Of a stretch of DNA of 64,000 bases, positions 1-12,078 are shown piece after piece. A program made the translations under genes and the position numbers. Origin of the DNA: Ascaphus truei (lineage: Eukaryota; Chordata; Amphibia; Anura; Ascaphidae); NCBI GenBank assembly GCA_036426205.1, contig CM071587.1, positions 2,705,068-2,769,067 on the forward strand, read 5' to 3'. Below the pieces are notes generated by a model that searched no databases, was not told the DNA's origin, and worked only from the letters and a program-made list of their open reading frames with translations. The stretch's first letter is position 1. Each line of letters begins with the position of its first letter.

Positions 1-199
1 GTCACCCGACGAAAGTGATGTTTCACCGGTCAGCCGCATCGTGGGATTTCCGCAATTTGATTTGTTCAAGGGCCGTCACGTGACGCGACTGCCCTTGAAA
101 AATTAAATTTTGCCGGCGGCGGGTTTTCGCGACGGCGTCCCGTCACGCAGCGGCAATGCTTTTGGGCGAATTCACGTCGCCGTCACTATAAGCACGGCC
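1..199. mobile_element. GC-rich MITE (TTA-flanked), right part
   Basis: GC-rich and CpG-rich sequence ending in CACTATAAG-CACGGCC followed by TTA. The end matches the right terminus of the element at 21,675-21,941. The left end lies outside the window. A 3-bp TTA/TAA target site and a GGCC-type terminal inverted repeat suggest a PIF/Harbinger-type non-autonomous element; this superfamily call is inference. It is inserted in the terminal arm of the foldback element that follows. Confidence 0.6.
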
Positions 200-447
200 T
201 TAGACAGGTCTGCAACACTGCCTTTCAACCATTATCACCTAGCATACAGTGCACCCACTGCAGCAAAGGATTCTGGGAAATGACATGCAAATGAGCACAC
301 AATGTGTCACCTTTGGCCTGGAATATCCATTCACATGGAGCTCATTTAAGCTGATGCATCGCCATTCACACAGTTTTTAAGCACAGTCCCATGCTGTAGG
401 CTCGGTGATAATGGTTGAAAGGCAGGGTTGCAGACCTGCCTAAGACA
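200..447. repeat. Foldback element, decayed copy (family of 25,169-25,740)
   Basis: The left arm (GACAGGTCTGCAACACTGCC onward, including CATGCAAATGAGCACAC near 283) and a shortened right arm (GGTTGCAGACCTGCC near 425-442) match the arms of the full foldback copy in slc17a9 intron 2. The centre has diverged or been deleted, and no hammerhead core is visible here. Confidence 0.7.
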
Positions 448-1437
448 TGTGAATGTGCTCACAAGTGATATTCTTCATTGGACACACACACCTTAAGACT
501 TCATAATATATTTAAACTTCTGGTTTAAACCTTATTTTTGTAATTATTTGGGAGTAGTACTGCTGACATCTTCCACAAATCAAGTTTGCAATACTATGTA
601 ATTTGTCAATGCATTCATATGACATGCAATGAGTTGAAATAAAACACACAAAATAGGTGTGTAGAACAAAAATCAAACTCTTAATACATCTGCGAAATGT
701 ATTTGCTTCCAGGTCTCATTACTTTTTGCTCTCAAGTCATATGTTTCTCTCTTGCACCTATTGAGGTATTTAACAATACTCCCGGCAAGGTATTTTATGT
801 AAGCATTAATCTAAACATTACCACCCTTAAATCAGAATATAATTTAGCACCAATATGATGGGGATAACATCAAATTGAACAATGTCTTCTATGTCACATA
901 TCCCATTCAGTGCCACATCTACTGAAAATGTACCCAAATGGCTTGCACAGTACATTACACCATAATAAATATTGCTCTCAATATGAATATCAATTATCTT
1001 AAACAATTCTTATCTGAATTGCCAGTGTAAGACTATAAAGTGTAAACATTTCACAACTACAAAATAATTTCAGTTATGTAAATCATGAAAAATATTTCCA
1101 TAGTACAATGTGACAAAAAACAGAAGAAAAAAAAAAAACCTGGTACATTTATAAAAAAAATGAAAAGGCATGGCCAAAATAGGACACATAAGGTACAGAA
1201 TGTATGACATTTTTGTTTCATTTTCAATTAAATATTTAACTGAATATATAAACGATATTGCCAAGTGTGAAAAGTATAGTGATGCACAAATATTGCATCA
1301 AATTTTAAAACAATAGTAACAAAACAAGCATCAATATTTTACACCTTGATAGTAACGGATGCCTTCCCAATATTAAATAAACGGAATAAAATACTACAGA
1401 GCAGCAGACAGAAAAAACTAGTAGTCAGCATGACTTA
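448..1437. other. AT-rich intergenic sequence, nothing recognised
   Basis: AT-rich DNA with no credible coding exon on either strand. The short ORF at 1,070-1,264 is low-complexity and lacks any recognisable family. Confidence 0.5.
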
Positions 1438-1719
1438 GACTATGTCCCCGTTGGCGCTGACCGCGCTCATGCTTGAGAGCGGTGACGTCACCAACGGTCC
1501 AAGCATGAGCGCCGGGTGTCCTGTCTATTTTGCAAGCGTGTGGGGGGGAGGTAGGACGACATTGCGGGCAAGTTGAGCGCGCTTCAAACTCTCTCTTTTT
1601 TGTCTCCCCAAGCGCCAAGCTTGGGAGAGTGCGCGTGCCTGCGCGCACCGCGACAATTTTAATTGCAGGAACTAAACTCGGCAATTGCCGCATACTCAGC
1701 GCTAGCGTGGATGCAGCCC
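1438..1719. mobile_element. GC-rich MITE (TAA/TTA-flanked)
   Basis: The left terminus GACTATGTCCCCGTTGGCGCTG follows TTA. The reverse complement of the right end reads GGCTGCATCCACGC then TAGCGCTG, an imperfect terminal inverted repeat. The GC content contrasts sharply with the AT-rich flanks. An internal segment (GCTCATGCTTGAGAGCGG) recurs at 49,352-49,432. Probably PIF/Harbinger-like by target site. Confidence 0.6.
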
Positions 1720-1957
1720 AATACTAGCATGTCCAATATTGTTATATTATATATTGTGTATATAATATCTTCCCTACATTATTTATTAAATAAGCATTAG
1801 CCAAGTTCTATGAAGGAATATCGCAAATGCACAAAGCATGTTGTACCTTAAACTGGCAACAAAAAAGTACCTCACAAATTTCAATGCACAAAACTACAAA
1901 TGCACAAAACTACAATTAAAGCAGAACATATAGAAATGAATTTTTCCAGTGTCAATT

Positions 1958-2217
1958 TAACAAGAGAAACCAGATTGGCGGTGCAAAGCACGAAAAATCA
2001 GATCTGGACTGCCACTGCTACTTGTGAAAAAACTTGAATGGCACATGAACAGGGGAACAGAAACAATAACGTGTTTCGCACCTGCTCCGTACTCTGAAAG
2101 CACCGGAGCAGGTGCGAAACGCGATAGTGTATCTCTTATGCTGTTCATGTGCCATTAAAGTAGCAGTCCAGATCTGATTTTTCGTGCTGTGCACGCCAAT
2201 CTGTTTTCTCTTGTTGC
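1958..2217. repeat. Palindromic foldback element with hammerhead-like apex
   Basis: Sequence from ACAAGAGAAACCAGATTGGC is repeated in inverted orientation up to GCCAATCTGTTTTCTCTTGT, giving arms of about 110 bp with small differences. The apex carries a stem-loop followed by CGAAACGCG (2,091-2,130), the same design as the larger foldback family in the window. Confidence 0.75.
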
Positions 2218-4215
2218 CTTACATACGGTTGGAGCACGCCTTGGATCCATCTTGCACTGGGAACTGACACTACTTTCTATACATGTGCATGACTTCCCAT
2301 AGAATTGTTTATTTCAGCTTTATTGCACCACCGGAGGAGGGAGCCATGTTTGGATCCCCATGAGGAACGGGACATTAATTATTACCAATGGGATTTTAGC
2401 GAACTGGAGGTAGGGGGCAGTATCCTCGCTTTTCCAGCACAACCTTTCCCCGTCCTGTTCAATGCTCCAGGACTCAAAGCAAGTACTGCCAACACAGTCT
2501 TACTTAGCTATTCAGTGTGCATACTCACTCAGAAGGCATTGTTCTGAAATCATGGACATTTGGATGTTTTATGCTTATATACAAATTGCACAGTTAGTCA
2601 TTCATTAAAAGTTATTGTTATTTTCATCTGCATGTACTGAATCTAGATGCACTGTGGTGGAGTTTCTCCTACTTTTTTGCTTTCTAATGTGTCAGTTTAG
2701 CAACCTCTCTCTTGATTGTGCCAATTTGTTCCATCCCCATTGAAAACAGAGCCATTTCCCTAACAGATATCAAACAGCCTCATCAGAGAAGCTGTCCTAT
2801 CCAGAGCAGTCCATTGATATCACAGGACAGGATTAGCAGCCATTTTTAACTTTGCTTCTGAACCGTTTAAAGACAACAAAATACCTACTCAAAAATCAGT
2901 GCTAAGGGTTAGAGAAAAGCTGCAAAGACTATTTTGTGAATTAATTTTTAAAAATAAAAAAAGACAGACGCAACGCTCTGTAATGACCCTGACAGATCAA
3001 AATGCCACTAAAATGGATGTTAGAAGGTACTCCAAAATTCCACAGAAAACGTCAGTTTCTGTAATTTTCACTAAACTTTAAAATTCGGCTCCAAATATCT
3101 CATACGGGTATCATTATAACAATGTGTTTTTTAAGAGGGTTAAAATGGCAAAATATACAATTACTGTTAAACTACAAAGGTTGTTATAGGCTAGGACTTA
3201 TAGAAGCATTTGTCATAGATAAGCTAGGCAAACAAACTAATCATACAAAAATATTTAAACACACTTCAGTCTGCTTTATACATGACTGAATGATGCACAT
3301 GAATTGTTGCCACTATGCCAAACCAATGCTTGCACATAGGAGCACAGTAACACACACGACTTTACATCACCACATGTAGTTAATGTTCTTTCTTAACAAC
3401 CATTTCCCACAATGCAATCCTTGTTGGGCCATCAGCCAAGTACTTCTGACATGAGCCAGGATTTGACTCATTACATAAGCTAACAAAGGGGAAACCATGC
3501 CCTTCATTTTACCCAGCCCTTAATGTTTTTTCTTTTAATAATAAAAAATCATTTTATATATTGCTTTTCTCCCAATGGGACTCAAAGCCCTTCAGTTACA
3601 AAAAGGGAAAATGAAGAAAACATTTAAGGTTATAAGAGAGACCAAACACAAGGAAGAGTACAATACAGGATGGGACAGTACTGTAGCTATTAAATGTCAG
3701 ACAGGTTGTGTGTGGTTCATTAATTAAATGCCTGGGTCAACAGGTAGGTCTTGAGTCTGTTTTATAGATATCCAGAGAAGGGGGCTCTAACTGTATGAGG
3801 CAGACTGTTCCAAAGAGTGGAAGCAGCATGGCTAAAAGCTCATGATTTGCTGGTTATCATGTATACAAGAACTGGTGCAGGCCCAAAATGCTAATATTTT
3901 ATCTGATACACTGGAAGACATGACATGACAAAGGTCGCACACGTGATACGGTACATATGGCGATGTCAATAATTAACCATAACCACACATAAGAAAACAT
4001 TGATGGAAAACTTTAGCTCCTTTTAATCGAAAACAACTTTCAAAAACAATTGAAAGTGCACAAACTATACGCTTGTCAATACAGCAGCACTACAATATAT
4101 TGAACGAAAGCACTCTTAATATTTAAATAAAACAAAAATCACAGTATGCAAGCAAAGCTCTTACTATCTGAAACTGGACTATCAGATACCACAAAATCTC
4201 TTTCAACAGAAGTAA
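2218..4215. other. Intergenic, no gene seen; old interspersed repeat near 3,530-3,850
   Basis: No coding exon is supported on either strand. The stretch 3,530-3,850 (CAGGTAGGTCTTGAGTCTG, then AGGCAGACTGTTCCAAAG) reads like a degraded interspersed repeat, but I cannot assign its family. Confidence 0.4.
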
Positions 4216-4829
4216 GGGCTGGAGCACACTTGTGGCTTCGCGACGCTGCGTGGCTGCGTGTGCACGCCTCCGTCTGCAGACGGAATGATCCGACACACCA
4301 TGCCCCCACGTGACGTGCTTAGCCTCCTACCCTGAGGGAGCAGGAAGCCAGGGTCCCTCTTGGCATCTCAATGAACAGAGACCCCACCACCAAAACAAGG
4401 GGCTGCAATAAAGTTGCGTGTGACAGCCTGAGACATAGGACACTGACAAACAATCACACAGTCACAGGATAATCATCTCATGTGTATAATGTGCAGCGGG
4501 GACTGGGACGTGTGAGCAGTGGGGACCGGGACAGGTAAAAGCAAATAATAATCCTTTTTATTCTGCCCCAGCTCCTATTGCGCACAGTCCCCTGTCCCAA
4601 TTTCAGCAGCCAATCAATTAAAACGTCTGGACATTGATTGGCTGCTGAAACTGACGTAACGTTGCTGCAGCCTGGAATCACAGTTTTGAAAGACTCCAGC
4701 TACACCAGCGGCGACATCATCGCCGTGCTTCGCGACCAATGTTAGTTTCAACAATGAACACTACCATTGTCCGTCAGGGGTTGGTGACGGACGCGCGCAC
4801 GTCGTGTAGCGTGGTGTGTGCTCCAGCCC
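4216..4829. mobile_element. MITE with perfect 14-bp TIRs and TAA target duplication
   Basis: The left end GGGCTGGAGCACAC and right end GTGTGCTCCAGCCC are exact inverted complements, flanked on both sides by TAA. The element is 614 bp and non-coding. A 3-bp TWA target duplication is characteristic of PIF/Harbinger elements, so this is most likely a non-autonomous member. Confidence 0.8.
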
Positions 4830-5168
4830 TAAGGAACTAAAAGGAAAAATAGAAGTCTTGGGCCACATCAACTTTCTGATCTTAACAGCACTAAAAGGAC
4901 ATTATTTCTCATGAGACCAGGCCAAACTAGTGAGCAAAACAAACTATGTGCAGAAGTGACTGCGACACTAGTAACATTTGCTGAACACATTTACATTCTT
5001 GTCCAAAATACCCTAAAGAGGAAGTCAGGGCGAGATGCAAATGGGGCAAGTCATCATGACAAAAAGTCTATATGAGTCAACTGGTAACAGAAACAACGAG
5101 ACACATTTGTAAAAATGACAATAGGGCCCATTGCAGCCATTTGGAGAGAAAAAAACCCCAGCCAACCA

Positions 5169-5262
5169 GCCCCCCCTCACTCACCCAACCTCTCCCCACG
5201 TGCCCCTCACTCACCCAACCTCTCCCCACGTGCCCCTCATTCACCCAACCCCTTTCCCCCCT
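5169..5262. repeat. Short tandem repeat, about 32 bp x 3
   Basis: Three successive units of CTCACYCAACC-TCTCCCCACGTGCCC. They sit just upstream of the GC-rich stretch that probably holds the gid8 promoter. Confidence 0.7.
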
Positions 5263-5289
5263 CAGTCCCAACATATAACACCAACATCG

Positions 5290-5720
5290 TGTCCCCTCCC
5301 CCGGTTACTTCGCACTGAAGGCGGCCGCCGCAGCGAACTCCCCCCCCCTCACTGATGATAATACCCCGGGATCCGCCCGTGTTTGCATTTGAAAGGCGTC
5401 TCCGTGTTAACGGTCACTGTGACATCACAAAGCCCGGGTGACCCGGGATACACGCACATCCGGGCCTTCCCACCCGGGACGCACAGTGATACACACATCC
5501 GGGCATCTTCCCAGTTTCTCTCCCCGAGTCCCTCCCCCTTCCTTCATTCTCCTCCTCCTCCCTCTTCTTTGATTCGCCCCCCTTATCCGGGTCTGCCTCT
5601 TCTCTAATTCGTCCCCCTCATTCGGGTCTCCCTCTTCTCTGATCCCCCCTCATCCAGGTCTCCCACCCCTCTCTGTTCCCGATGGACATCCCCCCCGCAC
5701 GGAGGTGTCAGAGTCCAGGG
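5290..5720 (+). promoter_or_regulatory. gid8: Probable gid8 promoter / 5' UTR region
   Basis: A GC-enriched stretch (GGCGGCCGCCGC near 5,320; CCCGGGTGACCCGGG near 5,432) lies about 1 kb upstream of the gid8 start codon. No other gene is visible upstream. The first coding exon is preceded by a polypyrimidine tract and AG (6,382-6,401), so at least one non-coding 5' exon is expected upstream. Position and extent are inference; no transcript start can be seen. Confidence 0.35.
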
Positions 5721-6361
5721 ACCGCATTGAATTGTATTGTATTTTTATTTACACAGCGCTTTGCAGAGGTTTCATACAGGGAAGAATAATACGCACAGCG
5801 ATAAGTGCATAATGCTTCAAAAACATTGAGATAAGCCTGTCACTGCCCAGGAGAGCTGACAATCTAAAATTCCAAACACGTGAGTCAGCGGAAGGGGAGC
5901 TGTGTGACTCCTTAGAAGTCTCCTGTGTTTAATCATGCATGTGATAAGCTGGTAAAGTAGAAGGATGTGCTTGCAGTGATTGCCCTAAATACCTCCCGTC
6001 TTCTTTCCTAGTGCATGAAGTGCAGGGAGATAGTGACCGTGTGACGGTCACACTGGGTATAATGACACTGGTCCCTGTGCTTTAGCTACAAGCTTGCTCA
6101 CTATCTCAGTGGGTTTTTGCCTCATGGAGCTTGCAGTCCAATTCTGGTATCCATGATACCCATCTTGTCATAGATGACATTTCCTGGCCAAGCTAGATTC
6201 GGCTGTTGACCCATCGGTGAGGCCTGTATTGCATTCCTATTCCATCTGTCCGCTCCTAGATATTGTTCAGAAGCCATGCGTGTAAGGCCGTACAGCAGCG
6301 TAGGATAACGGGACGATCCGTATCTGCCTGCAGTTTCCACATTTCTCAGCACAATGCTTAA

Positions 6362-6535
<174 letters not shown>

Positions 6536-7782
6536 TAAGGAACACTTCTCTCCTTAATCTGTGTGCTGTACCTCTGTGGTGTGTGTTATTTTGCGCGTGT
6601 TTGCACTGTGTTTCACTGAGCAGCCTGTTGGGTTTTCTCTTCTCGAACAAGGGAAATGTAGCCCGTTACAGCAGATTGAAATGAAAATCTAACTTCGATA
6701 CGATGGTAAAGTAGTTTCTCTTTCAAGTCGCACATAAAGGGTTATTCATTCAGCTGTGATCAGATTAGGTTTTATTTCAACAGGGGTTTCTGCACAATTG
6801 TGCCCCGATCGGCACTCAGTTTGAGTAACCCCTGTGATGTAGGGTTTCCTGGGGGAGCGGGGGTCTTTGTGTGCGTCTCGTGTCTCATTTGATTACATCT
6901 CATTCTGTATTTGTAACATTCCTAGGAATATAAAACTTTGTGCAAGTAGTGATGTCTTGTTCTGTGATTGTACATACTCTGCCCTACGTGCCCCGGGTTA
7001 CAGGGGCTCGCGTACAGGGGCAGTATGTGAAGCACGTCCGTTTATTTCTCCGTGTGTGTTGGCCTGGTCCTTATGAGTACACCCGCTGTGTGATACTGTC
7101 GCTCCGCCTGTCCCACAGGCGGAAAGTGCCCATACAACTGGTTTGTGCTGTTGTTGAGTCAGATCGGGGATGTGCGTCTAAATGGGCCGTTCCTGCGCAA
7201 ACTCCCTATGAGGAGGCCTATACCTTTATTTTTTTTTAAGTTTGGTGCATTGTAAAAACCTCAAGCTTTTCCCTTCCACGTTGATACGATGCCCCCCCCC
7301 TCCCCCCCAAAGAATGAGCTGTGAGCAGAGAACCCCAGCATTAAGTTTGGTGGTATGTAACATGCTCACATAATAAATAAAGAATTGAAACAATAGTCTC
7401 ATTTGGCTAAATAAAAGCTTTGGCCTAATTTTTGGAAGGGAGGACTGACTGAGTCACCTCTACTTTCTGTGTCCGTATAATTACATCGCTAAGGAACATT
7501 CTTGCTTAAGTGATCTTTAGTAGGTAGGGCACAACTTTTAATCTTAGAGTCTTAAAAAGTTGCAGATCTAGTACAGAAGGGTATCATTAATTTGTTGGAC
7601 AATCCTCTGATTAAAATAAATACCTCGGTTAGTGGGCGGCACAAGCGATCCGAGGAGTGACGGATAAAATAAAGATGGACAAAGACGGGAAACCGCAGTG
7701 TGTAATACTTGACCCCTCGCGTGCCAGAGGATGCTGTATACAGATTTTGGGTTACTCTGTAATCTTTCTGTGCTTTTTCTGA

Positions 7783-8064
<282 letters not shown>

Positions 8065-8214
8065 TAACAGAATACACAGCACTGCACGTGTACGGATACG
8101 CTGTTTCTCTGTGTATCGTCTCGGAGAGGTGTACATTAGTCATAGTTTGTGATATATTTTAGTAGGCCAACACAAGTTCTTCATGTAATATTGTGTGTAC
8201 CTCACAACTTCTGA

Positions 8215-9042
<828 letters not shown>

Positions 9043-9133
9043 AGTAGGGTTGCGCAAACTTTCCCCCCTACCTGCTCTCCTCACCAGCTCGCGCTCCCCC
9101 CCAACAATCTCGCGCACCTCGTTTGCGCACCCC
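9043..9133. mobile_element. Short hAT-like MITE with 8-bp target duplication
   Basis: TGATGTAC is duplicated on both sides. The ends AGTAGGGTTGCGCAAAC and GTTTGCGCACCCC form a terminal inverted repeat. The 8-bp duplication is typical of hAT transposons. Confidence 0.7.
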
Positions 9134-9548
9134 TGATGTACAGGTTATGTCACAAGGGCAGCCGAAGGGTTAACCTCCCTGCTGAGCTTACATCATCTTC
9201 AATAATGTGCGATAGGGACCAATTGGCAGAAAACCTCATTCAGGTCAATAGGACATTTCCATGCAATGGCACAAAGCAGCGCCGCCGAACAAAGCAGTGA
9301 TTGTATGATTGCTTTGCTATACCTTACTGGCCGCAAAGGGGTTAAGTTATGTTTGACTCTTCTTGTTTTGGGCACTGGGGCATTTATTCTAACAGGAGGG
9401 TGATTAACATGAATGGCATTTACCTGCTGTGCATTAGAGCAGTGGCAGAGGGAAGCTCTGACCGGATGGCAAATCATCACTTGGGATCTTCTGTGGACAC
9501 CTCCATGTAAGATATACAGGCCCCAAACTAACGCTTCCGAAATATGTA

Positions 9549-10014
9549 ATGTAGCGGCTGTGTGAGGTCACTACAAGGTATAGCGGCTGTGTGAGGTCAC
9601 TATAAGGTGTAGTGGCTGTGTGAGGTTACTACAGGGTATAGCGGCTGTGAGGTCACTACAAGGTATAGCGGCGGTGTGAGGTCACTACAAGGTATAGTGG
9701 CTGTGTGAGGTCACTACAAGGTGTAGTGGCTGTGTGAGGTCACTACAAGGTATAGCGGCTGTGTGAGGTCACTACAAGGTGTAGCGGCTGTGTGAGGTCA
9801 CTACAAGGTATAGCGGCTGTGTGAGGTCACTACAAGGTGTAGTGGCTGTGTGAGGTCACTACAAGGTGTTGTGGCTGTGTGAGGTCACTACAAGGTATAG
9901 TGGCTGTGTGAGGTCACTACAAGGTGTAGTGGCTGTGTGAGGTCACTACAATGTATAGTGGCTGTGTGAGGTCACTACAAGGTGTAGCGGCTGTGTGAGG
10001 TCACTACAAGGTGA
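9549..10014. repeat. 29-bp minisatellite, about 16 copies
   Basis: Unit TAGCGGCTGTGTGAGGTCAC + TACAAGGTA, 29 bp, mostly clean, with TATAG/TGTAG and CGG/TGG variants alternating. Confidence 0.9.
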
Positions 10015-10342
10015 GTAGGTGTGGATGGTATTATGCTGCCCGCCGGCGATGGACCCCCAGAGGTGATGTGACCCAGGCCCCCACCCGCCGCCCTTTAAAT
10101 TAGTAGCTGAAATACAGAGAATTGAAACGGATACGTTAGAACAAGATGCAAGATGTAAAATTCAAGGGGATTCAATGTTTCTAAAGCCCCAACACGATAC
10201 GTTTTACTGCCTGTTACATGGATCCATCTTTAACTATCATGAAACTACGGTTAATAGCAATTATTTTAGGCTAAATTCCACCCAAAAGTGGCTGCATGAA
10301 TATATATAGTTACTGTACATTACCGGCTCATATATAGATAGG

Positions 10343-11094
10343 TTGTAGAAGTGACCTCACACACCACTTATACTTGTAGTGACCTCACAGCCACTATATA
10401 ACCCTTGTAGTGACCCTCACACAGCCACTATACCTTATAGTGACCTCACACAGCACGCTATACCTTGTAGTGACTCACCACAGCCGCTACACCTTGTAGG
10501 ACCTCACACAGCCGCTATACCTGTAGTGACCGCACACACAGCCGCTACACCTTGTAGTGACCTCACACAGCCACTACACTTTGTAGTGAGCTCACAGCCA
10601 CTACACCTGTCGTAGTGACCTCACACAGCCACTACACCTTGTAGTGACCTCACACAGCCACTACAGCCTTGTAGTGACGCTCACACACGCCTTGATCCTC
10701 ACCACACTACATAATGTAGTGACCTCACACAGCCCTAATCACTTGTATGACCTCACCAGCACTTACTTGTAGGACCTCACACAGCCACTATAACCTGTAG
10801 TGACCTCACCAGCCACTACAACTGGTAGTGACCTTCACACAGCCCATAACCTTGTAGTGACCTACACAGCCACATACTCCTGTAGTGACCTCACACAACC
10901 AGCCACTACACCTTGTCAGTGACCCTCAAGCACCGCCACTATCACCTTGTAGTGAACTCACACACAGCCCACTACACCTCTTGTAGTGACCTCACACACG
11001 TTGGCTACAAACACCACTACAATGTAGTGGACCTCACACAAAGCCGCTACCACCCTTTGTAGTGTGACCTCACAAACAGCCACTACAACCTTGT
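10343..11094. repeat. Same 29-bp minisatellite, inverted and error-rich
   Basis: The reverse complement of the upstream array (GTAGTGACCTCACACAGCC) recurs about 25 times with frequent one-base indels. The 330-bp spacer is not itself palindromic. The contrast in indel density with the first array suggests uncorrected sequence or artefact rather than fast divergence. Confidence 0.85.
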
Positions 11095-11502
11095 TGTATG
11101 TGCCCCTCCCCACCTGCCCCTCGGGCCCTTTCTCCCTCCCCACCTGCCCCTCGGGCCCCTCTGTCAGTTTTGTAGTTGATTTTTCTCTTGCTGTTAGATG
11201 GGGAATTATAAATTGAGGGTTTGTTGCTATGGGTTACTCATTGAACTGCGATAGCGCCAATCTGGACACTTGTACGGAAACTCCCGTTGAAGTTTCAAAG
11301 TTCTCCCGAGTGGCACTATTGCAGGTGAATGAGAAACCCCTCTGTTTTCTAAACCAAAGAGCATGCAGGCGGTTGAAATGGCAGTCATACACAGATTGCT
11401 TTATACTGCAGCGATACCCACTGAAGTTGTATTACATTGAAGCGCTCAGCAATGTAACACACTAAAATTTTTAGAGCTGAAAAAATATGAAGTCGGCTCT
11501 TT

Positions 11503-11504
<2 letters not shown>

Positions 11505-11541
<37 letters not shown>

Positions 11542-11573
11542 TGTGTGTGTTTGTGTTTGTGTGTGTGTTGTGT
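11505..11573. repeat. (GT)n microsatellite
   Basis: GT dinucleotide run with a few TTT interruptions. Confidence 0.95.
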
Positions 11574-11922
11574 GTACGCATCATGTCGCTTGTGCCAAGG
11601 GGTCGGATAAAGATCTTGTTCCTTTAAAGAGACATTGTAACGCCATTCAGCAGATTGCAGTTAGTTCTGGATTTTGTTCAGCAGTTGGTGCGAAATCGCC
11701 GTCCCCGCCATCTTTCATGGCTCCAGGGAGAGAAACTGATTTTATCTTTTCAAAAAAAAGAAAATAATTTGAATGATTTGCAACCAGGATGATAAATAGG
11801 AGAGGAAATGCATGTGAGCTAATATTGTGTTTCATTGGGACTATGTTTTATTTGTAAGGATTATTATACAAGGGGATTACTGCTGCATCATGGACCGCAA
11901 GCGATTTCGCATTGCTCTATAA

Positions 11923-12078
11923 CAGGGATGGCCAACTCCAGTTCTCAGGGGCCACCAACAGGCCAGGTTTTACGGATATCCCTGCTTCAGCACAGGTGGT
12001 GCACTGTGAAGCAGGGATATCCTCAAAACCTGACCTGGCCTGTTGGTAGCCCTCGAGAACTGGAGTTGGCTACCCCTG
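11923..12078. mobile_element. hAT MITE with CTCTATAA target duplication
   Basis: A 156-bp near-palindrome beginning CAGGGATGGCCAACTCCAG and ending CTGGAGTTGGCTACCCCTG, flanked on both sides by CTCTATAA (8 bp). Classic non-autonomous hAT architecture. Confidence 0.9.
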
